From assembly GCF_000429905.1 (NCBI RefSeq), contig NZ_AUCT01000021.1, forward strand, positions 62,001-126,000: 64,000 nucleotides of DNA, written 5' to 3'. The notes under the pieces are model-generated. The model ran no database searches and was not told the DNA's origin. It saw nothing but the letters and a program-made list of their open reading frames with translations. The position numbers and the translations under genes were made by a program. Positions 58,557 to 64,000 of the stretch are shown in pieces. Positions within the stretch are counted from its first letter, which is position 1, and each line of letters starts with the position of its first letter. This stretch comes from Desulfatibacillum aliphaticivorans DSM 15576 (lineage in GTDB: Bacteria > Desulfobacterota > Desulfobacteria > Desulfobacterales > Desulfatibacillaceae).

Positions 58557-60080
58557 GCGGAGCTGGAAGCCCTTTTCTTTGTGGATTCGGACTCTTCGGC
58601 GGCGCGCTTTATTGCAGAGCAAGGGGATGCTCCCGAAGACGGGCTCATGGTCCGCAGGGTGATTTCCGCCAATAACCGGCATCGGGTTTACATTAACGGC
58701 CGCCTTTCCACCATGACGGCCTTGGGCGAGATAACCGCATCCTTGGCCAGCATATCCGGCCAGCACGCCCATCAGGGATTATTAAAGGAAGACGTGCACC
58801 TTTTGGTTCTGGATCAGTTTGCCGGACTCGTCCCGTTGCGGGAAAAGGCCGAGGATCTGTTTAATCAGACCTCGGAGGCAATGGCCCGGCTAAAAAGGCT
58901 GGAGGCCTCCAAGGAGCAGGACGCCAAAGAGCGGGATCTTTTATATTTTCAGAAGGACGAAATCGAAAAGGCGGCTATCCAGCGCAACGAAGACGAAGAC
59001 CTGGAAGCGGAGAAGAAGCGCCTTAGAAACGCGGAAATGCTGCAGCAGACCTTGTCCGGGGCGGTTGAGGTCCTGTACGGCGGCGAGGGCGCCGTGGTGG
59101 ATCAGCTTGGCATGATCCTTAAAGGGATGCATCAGGCCGCTGACGCCGACTCCACGCTGGAGAGCTTCACTGCGATTCTGGAAGACAAAATGTTCGGGCT
59201 GGAGGATCTGGCCTCGGAGCTTCGGGTTCACTTGGACACGATCCAGATGGACGACCAGCGTTTGGAGGAAGTGGAGGACCGGCTGGACTTCCTCTCAAAG
59301 CTCAAACGCAAGTACGGCGGCTCGTTAGAGGCTGTGGACGCCTTTTACCGGGATATCGAGAAGAAGCTGGCTAAGCTCCAATCCGCTTCCGGAGACATCC
59401 AGGAAGCCCGGGGCCTGGTGAACGATCTCGGCGCCCAACTTGCCAAGACGGTCAAGGATCTTTCCGCCAAAAGGGCCAGGGCTTCTGCGGGATTCGCCAA
59501 AGCGGTCTCCAGAGAGCTGGAGTCTCTGGGCATGGGCAAAACCCAGTTTGAGGTTGATTTATCCTTTTATCCCGCCCCCAGGAACGGGGACGGCCCCCTT
59601 TGCGTGGACGGCCACGGGGTGGAAGCCGCGGGCATGGACCGGGCGGAGTTCATGATCGCCCCCAATGTGGGCGAAGAATTGCGGCCCTTAAAGGATATTG
59701 CGTCAGGAGGCGAGCTTTCCCGGGTGGTTTTGGCCCTTAAGGTCATTCTTGCCAAGACCGACGCCGTAAAAACTGTTATATTCGATGAAGTGGACGCCGG
59801 AATCGGAGGCGCCGTGGCGGACGCCGTGGGCGAGAAGCTCATGGCCCTGAGCGGCAGCCATCAGGTGATTTGCATCACCCACCTCCCCCAGATCGCCCGG
59901 TTTGCGGCCCGGCACCTGAATATCACAAAAAGAGTATCGGGAGGGCGGACCCAGTCCCTGCTCACCCCGTTGGACGGGCCGGCCAGGGTGGATGAAATCG
60001 CCCGGATGCTGGCCGGCGGCAATATTACGGAGACATCCCGTCAGCATGCCTTGGAACTGCTCGAATCTACAGTTAATTAG
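58374..60080 (+). CDS. recN: DNA repair protein RecN
   Basis: 568 residues, normal RecN length. SMC-like: Walker A TGETGAGKSILINAVNLLLG at the N-terminus, a long coiled-coil middle (residues ~150-350), the C-terminal signature DIASGGELSRVVLALK (~440) and Walker B VIFDEVDAGIGGAVADAVG, then CITHLPQIA. It holds or aligns broken DNA ends during recombinational repair. It starts at ATG 58374, with the promoter at 58283-58311 upstream. It is the first gene of a core run recN-parA-parB-NYN. Its first 60 codons are duplicated upstream. Confidence 0.97.
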   Translation: MLAELSIKNFAIIDDLSVRFSDGLTAITGETGAGKSILINAVNLLLGARATPKMVRTGAKEAELEALFFVDSDSSAARFIAEQGDAPEDGLMVRRVISANNRHRVYINGRLSTMTALGEITASLASISGQHAHQGLLKEDVHLLVLDQFAGLVPLREKAEDLFNQTSEAMARLKRLEASKEQDAKERDLLYFQKDEIEKAAIQRNEDEDLEAEKKRLRNAEMLQQTLSGAVEVLYGGEGAVVDQLGMILKGMHQAADADSTLESFTAILEDKMFGLEDLASELRVHLDTIQMDDQRLEEVEDRLDFLSKLKRKYGGSLEAVDAFYRDIEKKLAKLQSASGDIQEARGLVNDLGAQLAKTVKDLSAKRARASAGFAKAVSRELESLGMGKTQFEVDLSFYPAPRNGDGPLCVDGHGVEAAGMDRAEFMIAPNVGEELRPLKDIASGGELSRVVLALKVILAKTDAVKTVIFDEVDAGIGGAVADAVGEKLMALSGSHQVICITHLPQIARFAARHLNITKRVSGGRTQSLLTPLDGPARVDEIARMLAGGNITETSRQHALELLESTVN

Positions 60081-60137
60081 GCCTTGAGCGCTTCAATCGG
60101 CTTTCCAAAGATTTCTTTTTATGTTAGGAACAAAACT

Positions 60138-60899
60138 ATGGGACAAGTGATCTGCATAGCCAATCAAAAGGGCGGCGTGGGCAAGACCACCACGGCTGTC
60201 AACCTCTCCGCTGCGTTGGCCCTGGCCAACAAAAAAACCCTGTTGGTTGATTGCGATCCCCAGGGAAACGCCACCACGGGCATGGGCATTGACAAGAACA
60301 GCCTGGAATACAGCCTGTATAACGCCCTCATTGGCATGGCCGAGCCAAAGGACGTGGTGGTGCAGACCGAAATCGACGCCCTGGCTGTTCTGCCGGCCAA
60401 GATTGAATTGATCGGATCCGAGGTGGAGCTTATCGACAGCGACAATCGGGAGACCGCCCTGAAAAAGGTTCTGGCCCCTCTGGTAGGCAGTTACGACTAT
60501 CTGGTCCTGGACTGCCCGCCCTCCCTGAGCTTGTTGACCATCAACGCCATGACCGCGGCCACGGCCATGATCGTGCCGCTGCAGTGCGAGTTTTACGCCC
60601 TGGAAGGCCTGGGCCAGTTGTTCCAGACCATACGGAGAATCAAAGGTTCGGTAAATCCCGGCCTGGGAATCGCCGGAATCCTATTGACCATGTTCGACTC
60701 GAGGACCAATTTGTCCAGCCAAGTGGCCGAAGAGGCTCAGAGCCATTTCAAGGATTTGGTCTTTAAAACGCGCATTCCCCGGAACGTCCGTTTGGGAGAG
60801 GCGCCCAGTTTCGGCAAACCCATCGTCCTTTACGACAAAACATCCACAGGGGCCATGAGTTATTTGAATTTAGCGAAAGAAGTGCTGGCCTTTGGGTAA
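60138..60899 (+). CDS. parA: Chromosome partitioning ATPase ParA (Soj)
   Basis: 253 residues from ATG 60138 with AGGAA before it; the frame opens 18 codons earlier. Deviant Walker A KGGVGKTTTAVNLSAALA, switch I PQGNATTGMGID, Walker B YLVLDCPPSLSLLTINA and QTIRRIK. Cytoplasmic nucleoid-associated ATPase that moves or segregates ParB-bound origins. The gap to recN is 57 bases and to parB 21 bases. Confidence 0.97.
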   Translation: MGQVICIANQKGGVGKTTTAVNLSAALALANKKTLLVDCDPQGNATTGMGIDKNSLEYSLYNALIGMAEPKDVVVQTEIDALAVLPAKIELIGSEVELIDSDNRETALKKVLAPLVGSYDYLVLDCPPSLSLLTINAMTAATAMIVPLQCEFYALEGLGQLFQTIRRIKGSVNPGLGIAGILLTMFDSRTNLSSQVAEEAQSHFKDLVFKTRIPRNVRLGEAPSFGKPIVLYDKTSTGAMSYLNLAKEVLAFG

Positions 60900-60920
60900 T
60901 TATTTTTTTGGAATTAAAAC

Positions 60921-61811
60921 ATGAAAAAAACTGATTCTGCTAAAAAAACCAAAAGAAACGTCCTGGGACGCGGGCTGGACGCGTTCCTGCCCGAGGCGGT
61001 TTCCACAGCTCAGGAATCCCCGGAAAATTATTTTGAATGCGACGTGGACGACATCGTTCCCAACCAATTTCAGCCCCGGACCATCTTTTCCCAGGAAGAG
61101 CTGGCCGAACTATCGGAAAGCATTGCGGAACAAGGGGTGATCCAGCCCCTGGTGGTCCGGAAAAATCAGCAGGAACTATTTGAACTGATCGCCGGCGAAA
61201 GGCGCCTTAGGGCTTCTAAAATGGCCGGCCTGTCCCGGGTTCCGGTGATCGTAGTGGAAGCCTCGGACGAAAAGGTTCTCCAAATGACCATCGTGGAGAA
61301 CATCCAGCGGGAGAATTTAAATCCCCTGGAGGAATGCCAGGCCTACCACCGGTTGATGGAGGAATGCTCCCTCACCCAGGAGGAAGTGGCCAAGAGAGTC
61401 GGCAAAAAACGCTCCACCGTGGCCAATTTCCTGCGTCTGAAGAATCTGCCTCGCCTGATCCAGGACGGCATCCGCGAAAACGTCATCTCCATGGGCCACG
61501 CCCGGGCCATCCTCGGCCTGGAGGAATCTCCCGACCAGCTGACCGCCTATCGCGAAACCGTCAAAAAAGCCCTTTCCGTCCGCGCCACGGAATCTCTTGT
61601 CAATCGCCTGAAAAAGGCCAAAGACGCCAAGCCCAAACCGACCGAGCCTGACTCGAACGCCATTTACCTGAACCATCTGTGCGACGAGCTTTCCCGTCAG
61701 TTTGGAACCAAGGTGGAAATCAACAAGAACGGCAAACGCGGCGCCCTCAAAATCGAATTCTATAACGAACAGGATCTGGACCGGATCGTCACGCTGCTAA
61801 AAAACGCTTAA
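60921..61811 (+). CDS. parB: Chromosome partitioning protein ParB
   Basis: 296 residues. N-terminal LGRGLDAFL (ParA-stimulating), CTP-binding boxes IVPNQFQPR, ELAESIAEQGVIQPLVVR-like and IAGERRLRASKMAG, then ENIQRENLNPLEE, a helix-turn-helix at EEVAKRVGKKRSTVANFLRL, and a C-terminal dimerisation domain. It binds parS; a parS-like site is seen upstream of recN. Confidence 0.97.
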   Translation: MKKTDSAKKTKRNVLGRGLDAFLPEAVSTAQESPENYFECDVDDIVPNQFQPRTIFSQEELAELSESIAEQGVIQPLVVRKNQQELFELIAGERRLRASKMAGLSRVPVIVVEASDEKVLQMTIVENIQRENLNPLEECQAYHRLMEECSLTQEEVAKRVGKKRSTVANFLRLKNLPRLIQDGIRENVISMGHARAILGLEESPDQLTAYRETVKKALSVRATESLVNRLKKAKDAKPKPTEPDSNAIYLNHLCDELSRQFGTKVEINKNGKRGALKIEFYNEQDLDRIVTLLKNA

Positions 61812-61821
61812 GGCCCTTATT

Positions 61822-62340
61822 TTGAGCGTTCATGTGATCATAGACGGGTATAACCTGGCCCACGCCCTGGGCCTGCTGGACGGGTTTGGAGGCGACGAAC
61901 TGGAGCAGGCCAGGGACGATTTGTGCGACATGCTGGCCATGTATAAAAAGGCCAAGGCGCACAAGATCACCGTAGTTTTCGACGCCCAATACGCCCCGGA
62001 ATACGAAACCCGCAACGACGCGATCAAAGGCATCCGAATCAAATACTCCCCCCACGGCCGCCTGGCCGATTCCGTGATCAAAAACATGGCCCGCAAGGAA
62101 AAGGAACGGGCCATTGTGGTTTCCTCGGACCGGGACGTGGCCGAAAGCGCTCAAGCCAGCGCCGCCGCCGCCGTTTCCAGCCAGGAGTTTCAGTCCCGGC
62201 TTATCGAAGCCATGTATTTCGCCCAGGAGGCCGACGCTCCCCGCTCCAAAGAGCGCCGCATCGACACCCGCAAAAAAGGCCCCGGCTTTCGCTCCAAGAA
62301 AAAACGCCGCAAAACCAAGGCTAAAGCGCAAAAACTATAG
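61822..62340 (+). CDS. NYN (PIN-like) domain protein, YacP/Rae1 type
   Basis: 172 residues starting at TTG 61822, which leaves no room for a later start because VIIDGYNLAHA begins at residue 4. Conserved acidic residues: IIDGYN, VVFDAQYAPE and VVSSDRDVAESA. The C-terminus is strongly basic (KKGPGFRSKKKRRKTKAKA), suggesting RNA or ribosome binding. Family members (YacP/Rae1) are ribosome-associated endoribonucleases. It lies 10 bases after parB. Confidence 0.85.
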   Translation: MSVHVIIDGYNLAHALGLLDGFGGDELEQARDDLCDMLAMYKKAKAHKITVVFDAQYAPEYETRNDAIKGIRIKYSPHGRLADSVIKNMARKEKERAIVVSSDRDVAESAQASAAAAVSSQEFQSRLIEAMYFAQEADAPRSKERRIDTRKKGPGFRSKKKRRKTKAKAQKL

Positions 62341-62377
62341 AAAAACACAGACAGGTTAAAAGGGAGGAGGGCATACC

Positions 62378-62950
62378 ATGATTCGTCTGAAATACGCGGC
62401 CGCCATCGTCCTGATCATTTGCTTTTTTCTGCCCTTAAGCCGGTGTGGCCGGTTGAAATATGTGGTTGCAGAGCCGCCCAATGAAATTGCTCAATCAGTC
62501 GGCGAAAAGCCTGCGGATATCACTCCAAACGCCGTTCTTGAAAAACAAGTCAAACAAAGCCTTGAGCCCAAATATCGAATAGAGGAGGATAGTTCAAAGA
62601 GGCATAAATATTTCATTCCTTAAAAAATGACGCTCTCGGCAGGCCTTGATGGTTGGTCAATTATCGCGGTATTTTTTTGGCCCTTGCCTTTCTTTTTTCT
62701 TCAAAACAAGTTTTCAGGTCGAAAATGGCCTCGCAGGATGTTACTCGGTGGAGAACTGGCTTTGGCTTGTTGGACCGGTTGGTTTCTCTATTACTTTGTA
62801 TGTTCAATCGAAATTCTGCCCGCAGGATACGCTGCACTGGTTGCAGGCGGTATTCTCATTGCATTCCCTGTTCTCAACATTTTGTCGCCCACGTATTCTT
62901 GGGCAGCAAAACGTCTCAAAAACCGCCAAGTACCATGCCAACAAGATTGA
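62378..62950 (+). pseudogene. Small membrane protein gene interrupted by an in-frame TAA
   Basis: Two open parts are in the same reading frame. The first, 62378-62623, encodes 81 residues (MIRLKYAAAIVLIICFFLPL, with lipobox-like PLSRC). The second, 62627-62950, encodes 107 residues with three hydrophobic helices (IIAVFFWPLPFFFL and others). They are separated only by TAA at 62621-62623 and one further codon before an ATG at 62627. AAGGGAGGAGGG precedes the first start; the second start has no ribosome site. The simplest reading is one envelope protein of about 190 residues broken by a single nonsense mutation. Translation as two proteins, or a sequencing error, cannot be excluded. Confidence 0.6.
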
Positions 62951-63075
62951 ATCCCTTATATACCGTCAAATTCCTCTCCCGCCCTTGCTTTGCGGGCCGA
63001 GTTATTGTAGTTAATTCAGGTTAAGCTGTTTCCGGGCGTTTTGGCGGTCGGAAAATCCACGGGCTTGGAGGAACC

Positions 63076-63507
63076 ATGAATATATGCGTCATAGACGGCC
63101 AGGGCGGGGGCATTGGCGCCGCTATCATTAAAAAGCTGAAAGAAACCCTGGAGGAAAGCGCCGTAATCCTGGCTTTGGGCACCAATGCCATTGCCACGGC
63201 CCAAATGCTGAAAGCCAAGGCCAACCGGGGAGCTTCGGGTGAGAACGCCATTGTCCGGACCACCGCCAAGGCGGACCTGATCATAGGCCCCATCAGCATT
63301 GTGCTGGCTCATTCCATGATGGGGGAAGTGACTCCCAAAATGGCCGAGGCGGTGGCCGCCAGCCCGGCGAAAAAGCTGCTCCTGCCTTTATCCCAGGAGA
63401 ATGTGGAAGTGGTGGGAGTGCAAAAACTTCCGCTTCCCAGACTTGTGGATGCCATGATTGATGAATATCTTAGAATAGAGGGAGCCTCCGCGCAGGAGGA
63501 TGTATAA
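63076..63507 (+). CDS. DUF3842 family protein
   Basis: 143 residues. It begins with a nucleotide-binding-like MNICVIDGQGGGIGAAIIK and contains VILALGTNAIATAQMLKA and a central GENAIVRTTAKADLIIGPISI. These are characteristic of the DUF3842 family, found in anaerobes. Function unknown. GGAGG precedes the ATG. Placed just before CooT and ispH, a common grouping in such genomes; a link to nickel metabolism is an inference. Confidence 0.85.
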   Translation: MNICVIDGQGGGIGAAIIKKLKETLEESAVILALGTNAIATAQMLKAKANRGASGENAIVRTTAKADLIIGPISIVLAHSMMGEVTPKMAEAVAASPAKKLLLPLSQENVEVVGVQKLPLPRLVDAMIDEYLRIEGASAQEDV

Positions 63508-63537
63508 GAGATACTTCTTTAATTACGAGGATTTACC

Positions 63538-63729
63538 ATGTGTGAAGCAAATGCATACTACATTGAGGACGGCGACGAAGAACTGATCATGGAAGCGGTG
63601 GATACCGTAACCCCGGAGCCTGAAGGAATTCTGCTCACCAGCATTTTTGGGGACCAGAAGCTGGTGAAAGCCAGCATCCACTCTCTTTCTTTGGTGGATC
63701 ATAAGGTTTATTTGCAGAAAAACGGATAG
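63538..63729 (+). CDS. cooT: CooT-type nickel-binding protein
   Basis: 63 residues. The start MCEANAYYI places a cysteine at position 2, the residue used by CooT dimers to bind nickel for maturation of carbon monoxide dehydrogenase. The end LTSIFGDQKLVKASIHSLSLVDHKVYL matches the small beta-barrel of the family. The gene follows DUF3842 by 30 bases. No CODH gene lies in the window. Confidence 0.88.
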   Translation: MCEANAYYIEDGDEELIMEAVDTVTPEPEGILLTSIFGDQKLVKASIHSLSLVDHKVYLQKNG

Positions 63730-63753
63730 TTAGGCGTCCGGACGCCATTTTTC

Positions 63754-64000
63754 ATGAAAATAACCATAGCAAAGACATCCGGGTTTTGCATGGGAGTGCG
63801 CCGGGCCGTGGAAATGGTCCTGGACACTGCCAACCGGGTAAAAGGACCGGTCTACACCTTCGGCCCCCTGATCCACAACCCCCAGGTCATGCACATGCTG
63901 GCGGAAAAAGGGGTGGAGGTTCTGGAGGAGATTCCGGAAAAGGGCGAAGGCACCGTGCTGATTCGCGCCCACGGAGTCACGCCTGAAACGCGCGGCCGTT
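63754..64000 (+). CDS. ispH: 4-hydroxy-3-methylbut-2-enyl diphosphate reductase (IspH), N-terminal part
   Basis: 82 residues are visible before the window ends. KTSGFCMGVRRAVEM contains the first cluster cysteine (Cys12), and FGPLIHNPQV carries the first conserved histidine; LIRAHGVTPE has the next. IspH makes isopentenyl and dimethylallyl diphosphate in the last step of the MEP pathway. It starts at ATG 63754, 24 bases after cooT. Whether it is fused to ribosomal protein S1, as in some relatives, cannot be seen here. Confidence 0.95.
   Translation, partial: MKITIAKTSGFCMGVRRAVEMVLDTANRVKGPVYTFGPLIHNPQVMHMLAEKGVEVLEEIPEKGEGTVLIRAHGVTPETRGR

Noticed and set aside
1..64000. CRISPR array, tRNA, rRNA, transposase or integrase
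   Set aside because: No regular spaced repeats, cloverleaf-like sequence, rRNA motif or transposase domain was recognised anywhere in the window.

Overview
The window reads as ordinary chromosome from an anaerobic Gram-negative bacterium of the Desulfobacterota (sulfate-reducer type). The gene content resembles Desulfatibacillum; this is inferred from gene content and style, since no rRNA or marker search was possible. Supporting signs are acyl-CoA/crotonase enzymes, ferredoxin and CCG-domain iron-sulfur proteins, a CooT-type nickel protein next to a DUF3842 gene, many signalling fusions, RND and TolC-type envelope genes, and moderately G+C-rich coding DNA with strong AGGAG-type ribosome sites. 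No rRNA, tRNA, CRISPR array, transposase or integrase gene was seen.

Layout. 1-5.8 kb: two related crotonase-family genes flank pyruvate kinase, a nitroreductase, elongation factor P and its lysyl-ligase EpmA. A 0.7 kb non-coding stretch holds a REP-type paired-hairpin element, and a second copy lies near 18 kb. 6-7.8 kb: pyruvoyl arginine decarboxylase and agmatinase together make putrescine from arginine. 7.9-12.8 kb: an orphan DNA methyltransferase with a likely sliding-clamp tail, then two convergent Ser/Thr kinases with cNMP and HDOD-GAF output or input domains. 13.2-17.7 kb: a DUF3786 iron-sulfur protein, a REC-REC-GGDEF diguanylate cyclase, a TetR regulator and a membrane protein made of 14-residue repeats. 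18.3-22.1 kb (minus strand): a REC-GGDEF protein, adenine deaminase and an MtnA-type sugar-phosphate isomerase. 23.1-32 kb: a TPR membrane protein, then a compact run of metallo-beta-lactamase-fold, NfeD, SPFH, flavodoxin-ferredoxin and a heterodimeric ABC exporter.

32-41 kb: a flavoprotein, a lipoprotein M14 carboxypeptidase, a small Cys-rich protein, and a minus-strand operon in which a CCG-type iron-sulfur protein and a BioB-like radical SAM enzyme precede an ABC importer. 42-47.7 kb: an RND tripartite efflux operon in the order pump, outer-membrane channel, adaptor. 47.7-53.5 kb: BioD, an SGNH hydrolase, a Nif11-like small protein, an acyl-CoA synthetase and a membrane zinc-ribbon protein.

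53.5-58.3 kb is the accessory part. It holds an A/T-rich single-gene AAA ATPase-TOPRIM (DUF4435) protein that looks like an anti-phage or OLD/PARIS-related effector. Next to it are a truncated winged-helix gene and helically phased repeats. Beyond that, an approximately 320 bp duplication of the recN promoter and 5' end brackets a membrane glycosyltransferase gene. 58.3-64 kb returns to core genes: recN, parA, parB, an NYN-domain RNase-like gene, a gene broken by one in-frame stop, DUF3842, CooT and the start of ispH. A parS-like palindrome sits just upstream of recN.
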